Positions 1 through 5,046 of a stretch of 5,603 nucleotides of DNA are shown in pieces. The translations under genes were made by a program, and so were the position numbers. The notes beneath the pieces were generated by a model, which was given only the letters and a program-made list of their open reading frames with translations, did not search any database and had not been told where the DNA came from. Each line of letters opens with the position of its first letter. Position 1 is the first letter of the stretch. The DNA is from an uncultured Bacilli bacterium (GTDB lineage: Bacteria > Bacillota_I > Bacilli_A > RF39 > UBA660), in contig CALVPA010000062.1 in assembly GCA_944350395.1 (NCBI GenBank), positions 1 through 5,603 of the forward strand, written 5' to 3'.

Positions 1-133
1 GTACATCGTCTTTTGTTTTTTTTACATCTAATTCTATTCCTAAAAAGCCATTGTTTAAAGCATTTTTAAACGCTTCAACAGTATTTTCTTTAATGTTTAA
101 AGTTTTATATCCCCTATGTGCAATCAAATTCAT
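1..133 (-). CDS. Glycerophosphodiester phosphodiesterase (GDPD), N-terminal part, cut by the window edge
   Basis: Reading the minus strand from the ATG at 133 gives 44 codons with no stop before the window ends, so the rest of the gene lies to the left. The fragment starts MNLIAHRGY, continues with KENTVEAFKNAL and then GIELDVKKTKDD. This is the N-terminal signature of the GDPD/UgpQ family: the HRG with the catalytic His (H6), the ENT (E18) and the ExD pair (E35, D37) that bind the metal in the TIM barrel. The family hydrolyses glycerophosphodiesters to glycerol-3-phosphate and an alcohol. No signal peptide precedes HRG, so a cytoplasmic form is likely. The gene lies just past the terminator after dgkA. 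Unlike every other gene start here, no Shine-Dalgarno-like purine run precedes the ATG, and I see no convincing promoter. The start is still favoured because the family commonly begins a few residues before HRG. Family assignment is firm; substrate is unknown. Confidence 0.88.
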   Translation of the reverse strand, partial: MNLIAHRGYKTLNIKENTVEAFKNALNNGFLGIELDVKKTKDDV

Positions 134-146
134 ATTAAAATTTATG

Positions 147-179
147 AAAAAAGAAATGGAATGATTCTTCCATTTCTTT
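147..179 (-). terminator. Rho-independent terminator after dgkA
   Basis: On the minus strand a 12-bp perfect stem (AAAGAAATGGAA at 179-168 pairing with TTCCATTTCTTT at 161-150) encloses the 6-base loop GAATCA. The 3' arm runs into six T residues (152-147). It sits 8 bases past the dgkA stop and ends about 14 bases before the GDPD ATG, so it probably closes the yqfC-to-dgkA transcript. The stem is A/T-rich, with only four G/C pairs, so some readthrough into the GDPD gene is plausible. Confidence 0.8.
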
Positions 180-188
180 CCATTTCTT
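169..188. repeat. Tandem 10-bp duplication at the terminator arm
   Basis: The 10-mer TCCATTTCTT occurs twice back to back (169-178 and 179-188). The copy nearer the loop forms the 5' arm of the dgkA terminator in the transcript. The second copy extends two bases into the dgkA stop codon (187-189) and could pair with the same 3' arm almost as well, in a slipped hairpin with a 10-base-longer loop. It may be simple slippage in A/T-rich DNA. Confidence 0.6.
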
Positions 189-588
189 ATAGTTTACTCA
201 GTAAATCGACTATCTTAGGCCCAAATACGACTACTGCTGTTATAGCTCCCATTATAGAAGTAACAAATGAGGCAGCACTACAGCAGTCCTTAGCAATTTT
301 TGCTAGTTCGTTATATTCGAGCGTTACCATATCTACGCACGCTTCCATAGCAGTATTTACTAATTCAAATGCCAATATAATTCCTAATGAAATTAAAATT
401 ACTATCCACTGATTAGTTGATATATCTAACAAAAATCCTAAAGCAATACCTATTATAGATAATACTGCATGAATCCAAAGACTGTGTTCGTGTGCATATG
501 CGTATATTAGTCCATCAACTGCATATTTAGCACTGTAAAAAAATCTACTTATTCCTTTGTGTTTACTCTTATTTCGTGATGCCTGCAT
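187..588 (-). CDS. dgkA: Diacylglycerol kinase / undecaprenol kinase, DgkA family
   Basis: A 133-residue integral membrane protein, about the usual size for this family. In Gram-positive bacteria members mainly phosphorylate undecaprenol, feeding the cell-wall lipid carrier pool; some act on diacylglycerol. A short basic N-terminus precedes the amphipathic segment (residues 14-37). Three hydrophobic helices follow at about 39-54, 59-80 and 106-124. The family signature is visible as FELVNTAMEACVDMVT (74-89), with the conserved E75, N78, E82 and D86 expected at the active site, then AKIAKDCCSAA (96-106). In that last stretch CCSAA replaces the more usual small-residue run such as AAGAV, a mild variation. 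The ATG at 588 has the ribosome binding site AGAGGT eight bases upstream, inside the end of ybeY, which it overlaps by 20 bases. The ybeY-dgkA order is conserved in Bacillota and supports the call. Lipid versus undecaprenol preference cannot be read from the sequence. Confidence 0.93.
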   Translation of the reverse strand: MQASRNKSKHKGISRFFYSAKYAVDGLIYAYAHEHSLWIHAVLSIIGIALGFLLDISTNQWIVILISLGIILAFELVNTAMEACVDMVTLEYNELAKIAKDCCSAASFVTSIMGAITAVVVFGPKIVDLLSKL

Positions 589-1009
589 TTATTAATACCT
601 CTTTCTGTAATCCAAACATTACCTTTTCTTCTTCGCTAGTCATGTGATCGTATCCGAGCAGATGTAATAAACCGTGTACGATTAAGAAACTTAGTTCTCT
701 TTCCTCACTATGATCATACTCTTTCGCTTGCTCTTTCATTTTTGGAATAGATACGAATATATCTCCTAAAACATCTACTTCTTCTATAAAATCGTCTTTT
801 GCGTCGTTCAAGGCAAACGATAATACATCGGTTGTTCTATCTATTCCTCTATATCTATAATTCATCTCGTGCATTTCTTCGTCTCCGATAAATATGATAG
901 TAAAAATTCCATTTACGTCTAATTTTTTAATCGCAATTTCTAGTAAATTATCTAGATAAGAATAATCGAACTCTACTCCATATTTGTCGACTATACTATA
1001 TAACTTCAT
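569..1009 (-). CDS. ybeY: Endoribonuclease YbeY (16S rRNA 3' end maturation)
   Basis: A 146-residue cytoplasmic metalloprotein of the UPF0054/YbeY family, involved in maturation of the 16S rRNA 3' end and ribosome quality control. The diagnostic zinc site is complete: HGLLHLLGYDH at residues 112-122, with His112, His116 and His122. Upstream is the conserved YRGIDRTTDVLSFAL block (53-67), then GDIFVS (82-87). The start chosen is the ATG at 1009: it overlaps the TGA of the VanZ-like gene as TGATG, a typical reinitiation junction, and a GGGGG run lies 11 bases upstream. A longer reading from TTG at 1027 would add six residues (MGDCIL) with no family support, and would place the GGGGG run inside the gene. 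The downstream neighbour dgkA overlaps by 20 bases, so the pair is translationally coupled. In Bacillus phoH and yqfF precede ybeY; here a VanZ-like gene does. Confidence 0.95.
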   Translation of the reverse strand: MKLYSIVDKYGVEFDYSYLDNLLEIAIKKLDVNGIFTIIFIGDEEMHEMNYRYRGIDRTTDVLSFALNDAKDDFIEEVDVLGDIFVSIPKMKEQAKEYDHSEERELSFLIVHGLLHLLGYDHMTSEEEKVMFGLQKEVLINAGITK

Positions 1010-1623
1010 CAAAATACAATCCCCCAATAATTACAAACAGCAATTATTATAATTACGATTATTAAAACTGTCAATAAATTGTAGACAATATCTCTTTGCA
1101 AGAATTTTGGAAGATGTTTTTGTATCGCGGATAAACCGATAAAAAGTAGAAAACCTATAATACCTCCAAGACAGTTTAATATTATATCGTCGATATCAAA
1201 ACTTCTACCTATGAACATCTGCACTGTTTCTATTGTCAAACTAGTTATGACTGTAATGAGCAAAGGTTTATTCAATTTTTGCGATCCTAAATACAAGCTT
1301 ATAAAAAATCCGAATGGCACGAATATCATAACATTTCCAACTACATTCCAAATAAAATATTTACTTCCAAAATTATATCGCATGATTTCTTTAAAGGGAA
1401 TAAAGTTATTTCCATAGCTCTGTACATCGGTATTAGTTACTAATCCAAATAACAGAAGTATATAGATAACAAATGCGAGTGAAAAAAACTCTTTATAAAG
1501 TACAAACCTTTCTCTTTTTTCTATTATGTAACAAATTCTAATAGTTGTTAATACTACAATAAAAATTAGTAGCATTGGCCAAACCCCGTTTATAATAGTA
1601 TAAAATTCCTTAGGTAGACTCAT
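1009..1623 (-). CDS. VanZ-like family membrane protein
   Basis: A 204-residue, very hydrophobic protein with about five or six membrane segments (roughly 12-32, 44-63, 90-110, 119-136, 147-167, 182-200). The VanZ-like signature is clear: NFIPFKEI (73-80), GNVMIFVPFGFF (96-107), then ETVQMFIGRSFDIDDIILNCLGGIIGF (132-158) with conserved Glu132, Gln135, Arg140, Asp143, Asp145 and Asn150. VanZ itself gives low-level teicoplanin resistance, but most homologues are unrelated to resistance and their role is unknown, so none is claimed here. The gene sits between yqfD and ybeY, where phoH and yqfF are found in Bacillus. The ATG at 1623 has AAGGAG nine bases upstream and overlaps the end of yqfD by 14 bases. 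It ends in TGA, the only TGA stop among the complete genes, overlapping the ybeY ATG. Its placement in an overlapping run suggests co-expression with yqfCD, ybeY and dgkA. Confidence 0.87.
   Translation of the reverse strand: MSLPKEFYTIINGVWPMLLIFIVVLTTIRICYIIEKRERFVLYKEFFSLAFVIYILLLFGLVTNTDVQSYGNNFIPFKEIMRYNFGSKYFIWNVVGNVMIFVPFGFFISLYLGSQKLNKPLLITVITSLTIETVQMFIGRSFDIDDIILNCLGGIIGFLLFIGLSAIQKHLPKFLQRDIVYNLLTVLIIVIIIIAVCNYWGIVF
1020..1027 (-). promoter_or_regulatory. Ribosome binding site that decides the ybeY start
   Basis: On the minus strand TTGGGGGA includes a G-rich run (GGGGG at 1025-1021) 11 bases before the ATG at 1009. This favours that ATG over the TTG at 1027, which is part of the same motif. 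The run also encodes the Trp-Gly of the upstream protein's C-terminus. Confidence 0.5.
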
Positions 1624-2764
1624 CAGACTTTACTCCTTCTTCTTCTTTTGGTATTTCCCGTTCGACTTGTTCACTAATGATTTCTTTTACCGAATAGAAA
1701 ATGTCCATTTCAATTATACTATCATATCGATTTGTTTGCAAAACTTTTTCACTCAAAATGCTTGCATCTTTATCCAAGTTAAGATATAGTTTTTCTCTTC
1801 CAAGTTTTAATGCTTCGTCTATAGCTTCATTCTCGGTATATTCCTTTTCTACAGTTTTATATTCTTTTAAAGTTTCACTGTACAATGTAAAATTTCCAAA
1901 AGAGAATATTTTTTTCTTATCGGTATCGTACTTGTCTAAATGCACTCTAAATATCTCATATAATTTAGATTCTATCTCTATTCCAATATTCTTTTGTGTA
2001 TTTTTTGTATATATCTTAGTTTTATGTTTTAGTGGAACACTTACACTCACCGTATACCACGTATTTCCCCATACTACACCGTCAGCACACTTATATGCTT
2101 TATTCTCTTCGTTAAATGTCACACTTCCACTTATGAGAGTACTGCCTTTTTTTACATAGTCGTTTTCTGTCACTTTGTTTTGACCAGAAGATACTTGCAA
2201 GCTTAATACTATGGCATCTTTATTGCTGATTACATCGCAGTAAGACTTTTCTTCTTTCTCTTCCGTTATAATTCTCTCTTCAACTCTAACTATATATTTC
2301 ATTCCGACACTTTCAATTTCGAACCACTCTATCTTATCAGGATGTCTATCTTTTATCTTTTCTTTAATCTCTTGTAATCTATTAAAACTTTTCTTAATCA
2401 TAAAAGGATGAATGCCATTACTTTGAAGTTCATCTTCTAAGAGCGTTCTTATTTCTTTATCGCTATGTATGACATCTATATCGACAACTATATTACTGAG
2501 TAGTAACATAAGTATAATAGAAAGAATTATTGATATTATAAAGTGCCTATGTCTTTTTATTTTAAATAAAAATCCCTTTACCCCCATATAAGATATTATT
2601 TCAATTGATTCTGGATTTAATTTGTCCAAAGCACCAGCATCTATCGTATATATATTTCCGGACTTAGAATATTCGACATTATAGACATTTAAATGTTTTC
2701 TATATAGATATTTGATCGTATAATGAGCATCTTCAAATATTTTTATCTTTATCTTATCGTTCAT
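1610..2764 (-). CDS. yqfD: Sporulation-associated protein YqfD
   Basis: A 384-residue membrane-anchored protein matching the YqfD family in length and layout. A basic N-terminal domain (1-73) precedes one transmembrane helix (about 74-94), then a large domain likely on the outer face. Recognisable family segments are KIEWFEIESVGMKYIVRVEER (about 144-164), SYCDVISNKDAIVLSLQVSSGQ (174-195), and a hammerhead-like turn DYVKKGSTLISGSV (202-215). The N-terminal block containing SIEIISYMGVKGFLFKIKRHRHF (53-75) is also typical. In Bacillus subtilis yqfD lies next to yqfC in a sigma-E-dependent mother-cell operon. Its biochemical role is not well defined. The protein ends in a charged tail (residues 366-384) whose codons hold the ribosome binding site of the next gene. 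The ATG at 2764 overlaps yqfC by 11 bases; its ribosome binding site is weak (GAGAT-like, about 13 bases away), which suggests coupling to yqfC translation. Confidence 0.9.
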   Translation of the reverse strand: MNDKIKIKIFEDAHYTIKYLYRKHLNVYNVEYSKSGNIYTIDAGALDKLNPESIEIISYMGVKGFLFKIKRHRHFIISIILSIILMLLLSNIVVDIDVIHSDKEIRTLLEDELQSNGIHPFMIKKSFNRLQEIKEKIKDRHPDKIEWFEIESVGMKYIVRVEERIITEEKEEKSYCDVISNKDAIVLSLQVSSGQNKVTENDYVKKGSTLISGSVTFNEENKAYKCADGVVWGNTWYTVSVSVPLKHKTKIYTKNTQKNIGIEIESKLYEIFRVHLDKYDTDKKKIFSFGNFTLYSETLKEYKTVEKEYTENEAIDEALKLGREKLYLNLDKDASILSEKVLQTNRYDSIIEMDIFYSVKEIISEQVEREIPKEEEGVKSDEST

Positions 2765-3008
2765 TTATTTTTTTCATCTCTACTTTAGCAATACTTCCAC
2801 TTATCATTAGCTCATTATCTGTGATTCTCACTATTATTAAAGATTCGCCAGTTATTGTAATTTTTTTAGTAGTTAAATCCACTACTACTCTTTTATCGCT
2901 AAAACTATCTAATGATTTATAGTTGTAAACATAGAAATAGTCGTCATAAAGGCAGATGACGTCATTTTTATCATATAAGTAGTTTATAATGTTATCTTTT
3001 ATATTCAT
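2754..3008 (-). CDS. yqfC: Sporulation protein YqfC (YabP/YqfC family)
   Basis: An 84-residue protein with no membrane segment, composed mainly of predicted beta strands. The family pattern appears as residues 26-52 (YVYNYKSLDSFSDKRVVVDL then TTKKITI), followed by GESLIIVRITDNELMISGSIAKVEM (54-78): the recurring G.L.I..I...EL.I.G.I motif of YabP/YqfC proteins. It is slightly shorter at the N-terminus than I would expect for the Bacillus protein. Its position immediately before yqfD, with an 11-base overlap, is the usual arrangement and strengthens the call. In Bacillus subtilis the pair is under sigma-E control. The ATG at 3008 is preceded by AGGTGG only three bases upstream, an unusually short gap, but no other start codon fits. 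It is the first gene of the downstream operon, after the tig terminator. Confidence 0.82.
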   Translation of the reverse strand: MNIKDNIINYLYDKNDVICLYDDYFYVYNYKSLDSFSDKRVVVDLTTKKITITGESLIIVRITDNELMISGSIAKVEMKKINER

Positions 3009-3021
3009 AGTCCACCTACTA

Positions 3022-3050
3022 ATTATATGTTTTTATCATCTATCATATAA
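3022..3050 (-). promoter_or_regulatory. Candidate promoter for the yqfC operon
   Basis: A promoter is expected here because the tig terminator lies just upstream. On the minus strand CATATAAT (3029-3022) resembles a sigma-E -10 box (CATACA.T type), with TTATATG (3050-3044) 14 bases upstream as a partial -35 match. The same bases hold a perfect sigma-A -10 (TATAAT, 3027-3022), with a poor -35 at 17 bases. A third reading is TTGAAT (3058-3053), 17 bases, then TAAAAA (3035-3030). That one gives a more comfortable leader, since the first two would start transcription at or inside the ribosome binding site. Which is used cannot be settled by eye. Confidence 0.35.
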
Positions 3051-3059
3051 TAATTCAAA

Positions 3060-3083
3060 ATAAAAAAACTCTTGCGAGTTTTT
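3060..3083 (-). terminator. Rho-independent terminator after tig
   Basis: On the minus strand AAAAACTC (3083-3076), tetraloop GCAA (3075-3072) and GAGTTTTT (3071-3064) form an 8-bp stem whose 3' arm continues into a T run (TTTTTTT to 3062, then ATTTT). GCAA is a stable GNRA loop. The stem starts inside the tig stop codon (TAA, 3084-3082), so the terminator is as close to the gene as possible. It separates tig from the yqfC operon. Confidence 0.82.
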
Positions 3084-4323
3084 AGCTTTCTAATATTTCT
3101 ATTGCTTTATGTATCAATAAATCGTATTTTACTACATCTAATCCACCGTACATTTGGATGAGTTCAGAAGTTTCGACTTGATATTTTTTAGCTTGACTTT
3201 CAGCGTGAGCATTAACTTCTTCTTCAGTAGCATCGATTTTTTCTTTTGCTATTATTTCATCTAGTAGATATCTAGATTTAATTCTATTTATCGCATCAGG
3301 TCTTGCGTTTTCTTTAAATTGTTCCATAGTAGTATTAGTAAATTGGAAGTAATTTTCTAAAGTAACGCCTTGCATTTCTAGTCTACTAGATAGATCTTTT
3401 ATCATTCTATTAACTTCTTCATCTACTATTTCATCATTTATCTCGACAGTCATCTTATCAATTCCCGCTTTGATTAAATCGTCGATGTATTTGTTTTCAG
3501 CATCTTCCTTTTTGTGTTCCATTAAGTGCTCTTCGATTTTCTTTTCGAGTTCTTCTTTAGTCTTTACATCTTCATAACCTAAATCTTTATAAAACTCTTC
3601 ATTAAGTTCTGGAAGAACTCTTGCCTTTATACCTTTAACAGTCACTTTAAATGTTGCATCTTTTCCCTTTAAATTTTCTACATAATTTTCTGGGAATTTT
3701 ACATTTACATCTCTTGTTTCTCCAATTTTAGTCCCTATTAACGCATCCTCAAAACCTGGTATAAATGTATTAGAACCGATTTCTAATGGGTAATCTGTTC
3801 CTTTTCCACCGTCAAATGCTACACCATCGACAAAACCTTCGAAGTCAATAACAGCAATGTTTCCTTTTTCTACTGTACCTTCTTCTTTTACTACTATTTC
3901 TGCAAATCTGTTTTGCATAGATGCAATTTCGCTTTCTATTTCTTCTTTAGTAACTTTTGGTGTTTCCTTTTTAACACCTAAATTCTTATAAGATGATAAT
4001 TTAACTTCTGGCTTTGTAATTATAGTAAATTCTAATGTAATGTGATCTTTATCTATCTCTTTAATATCTACCTTTGGTTCACAAGCTGGAACTAATTTTT
4101 CATCTTCTAGCGCTTTAGTATATGCTTTTGGAAGAGCAGCATCCACTGCATCCATATATAAAGATTCTATACCAAATTTTTTGATATAAACATCTTTTGG
4201 AGCTTTACCCTTTCTAAATCCATCGATAGTCACATTAGAATTCTTTTTCTTAAAAGTATCATCTAAAATGTCTGTCCATTCTTTATCTTTTAATGTTGTC
4301 GTAATTGTGTGTACGTTTTTCAT
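3082..4323 (-). CDS. tig: Trigger factor, ribosome-bound chaperone and peptidyl-prolyl isomerase
   Basis: A 413-residue protein that binds the large ribosomal subunit at the exit tunnel and shields nascent chains. All three domains are present. The ribosome-binding N-domain carries the signature GFRKGKAP (35-42). The FKBP-type isomerase domain spans about 150-235 and contains GNIAVIDFEGFVDGVAFDGG (154-173) and FIPGFEDALIGTKIGE (187-202). The C-terminal helical chaperone domain runs from about 237 to the end, with LPELNEEFYKDLGY (237-250). The signature falls about eight residues earlier than in the E. coli protein, so the first beta strand is abbreviated; no in-frame start codon upstream would restore it. 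The ATG at 4323 has AAGGA six bases upstream. The gene has its own promoter (4348-4376) and terminator (3060-3083) and is probably transcribed alone, with possible readthrough from rpoD-trmK because I see no terminator after trmK. Confidence 0.97.
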   Translation of the reverse strand: MKNVHTITTTLKDKEWTDILDDTFKKKNSNVTIDGFRKGKAPKDVYIKKFGIESLYMDAVDAALPKAYTKALEDEKLVPACEPKVDIKEIDKDHITLEFTIITKPEVKLSSYKNLGVKKETPKVTKEEIESEIASMQNRFAEIVVKEEGTVEKGNIAVIDFEGFVDGVAFDGGKGTDYPLEIGSNTFIPGFEDALIGTKIGETRDVNVKFPENYVENLKGKDATFKVTVKGIKARVLPELNEEFYKDLGYEDVKTKEELEKKIEEHLMEHKKEDAENKYIDDLIKAGIDKMTVEINDEIVDEEVNRMIKDLSSRLEMQGVTLENYFQFTNTTMEQFKENARPDAINRIKSRYLLDEIIAKEKIDATEEEVNAHAESQAKKYQVETSELIQMYGGLDVVKYDLLIHKAIEILES

Positions 4324-4347
4324 TTTTTTCCTTCTTTCATGTGTCTT

Positions 4348-4376
4348 ATTATATAATAAATTATCTGTGATTACAA
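4348..4376 (-). promoter_or_regulatory. Sigma-A-type promoter of tig
   Basis: On the minus strand TTGTAA (4376-4371, 4 of 6 to TTGACA) is separated by exactly 17 bases from a perfect TATAAT (4353-4348). Transcription would start near 4341, leaving a leader of about 18 bases that contains the AAGGA ribosome binding site. It lies in the 60-base gap between trmK and tig. The -10 box sits inside a perfect 14-bp palindrome (4346-4359), which may be chance in A/T-rich DNA. Confidence 0.75.
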
Positions 4377-4383
4377 GCGAGTA

Positions 4384-5046
4384 TTAATCTTTAGATAACT
4401 CCTCGATAATTTCGTCTAAATATGCAATTTTTTCCTTTAATGAATCATTATGACTCTTATAATATATGTCTTCGTAAGACTCCTTTAAAGATTTAAAATA
4501 ATCTAAATTTTTATCATCCTTAATTAAAATAGGACCGAATAAGTATTCCTTTTCAGTATAAGTTTTTATGTGATAATCTCTCCCTGCGACTATATTTATA
4601 TAAGTCTTTTTACCGTCTTCTACCACTTCTTCTGTAAAAATGTTTAGTCCTTTAGATGTTAAAAATTTTCTAAGTTCATAGTGATTGTTATTAGATTGTA
4701 AAATAAGTTTATATATTCTGTCTAAATTAGGACTACTCAAGATATCTATAATGTTTTTAGACCCCATACCGGAAATTATTAGAGTATTTACATCGAACTG
4801 ATTAATCTTTTCGATGCCATAGCCGAGTACCGGTATGATATTGCCTGTAAGTTCATATTTTTCGATGTTTTCTATGCCATTTTGAAGAGCATTTGGATTT
4901 ACATCACAGACATATATCTTGTTTATTATTCCACTTTGAACTAGATAGATATCTAGTAGCGCATGATCACAACCCACGTCGATTATTTTATCGTCGTTAA
5001 ATACGTACTTACAAAGACTCTTTAATCTATTGCTGATCTTAATCAT
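4384..5046 (-). CDS. trmK: tRNA (adenine(22)-N1)-methyltransferase TrmK
   Basis: A 220-residue class I SAM-dependent methyltransferase that makes m1A22 in tRNA, a modification found in Gram-positive bacteria. The N-terminal Rossmann domain shows motif I as IIDVGCDHALLDIYLV (21-36), and an acidic residue after the second strand in YVCDVNPNAL (45-54). ISGMGSKNIIDIL (91-103) and LILQSNNNHYELRKFL (114-129) are the TrmK-specific catalytic-face motifs (usually GMGG and QPNNN; here GMGS and QSNNN). EDGKKTYINIVA (143-154) and FGPIL (170-174) complete the domain. Residues from about 180 to the end are predicted helical and form the C-terminal coiled-coil arm typical of the family. The ATG at 5046 overlaps the TAA of rpoD as TAATG, with AGGTGA (5058-5053) as ribosome binding site inside the rpoD end. 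The rpoD-trmK order is conserved in Bacillota. Co-transcription with rpoD is expected. Confidence 0.95.
   Translation of the reverse strand: MIKISNRLKSLCKYVFNDDKIIDVGCDHALLDIYLVQSGIINKIYVCDVNPNALQNGIENIEKYELTGNIIPVLGYGIEKINQFDVNTLIISGMGSKNIIDILSSPNLDRIYKLILQSNNNHYELRKFLTSKGLNIFTEEVVEDGKKTYINIVAGRDYHIKTYTEKEYLFGPILIKDDKNLDYFKSLKESYEDIYYKSHNDSLKEKIAYLDEIIEELSKD

Noticed and set aside
116..412. Plus-strand open frame of 98 codons
   Set aside because: It lies opposite dgkA, the terminator and the GDPD start; its low-complexity product resembles no family I know, and the minus-strand proteins are clearly real.
1010..1027. TTG start giving a 152-residue YbeY
   Set aside because: The extra residues have no family match, and the ATG at 1009 has the TGATG junction and a G-rich site before it.
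1211..1417. Plus-strand open frame of 68 codons
   Set aside because: It is antisense to the conserved part of the VanZ-like gene, without a recognisable domain or ribosome binding site.
1009..1623. Glycopeptide resistance gene vanZ
   Set aside because: Only the broad VanZ-like domain is visible, with no van genes around; most members of the family have no link to resistance.
1701..2159. Plus-strand open frame of 152 codons
   Set aside because: It is antisense to yqfD; the Ser/Phe-rich product is what reversed Lys/Glu-rich A/T-rich codons give.
3009..3081. Small RNA or riboswitch in the gap between tig and yqfC
   Set aside because: The gap is 73 bases, A/T-rich, and explained by a terminator plus promoter; no conserved RNA motif is visible.
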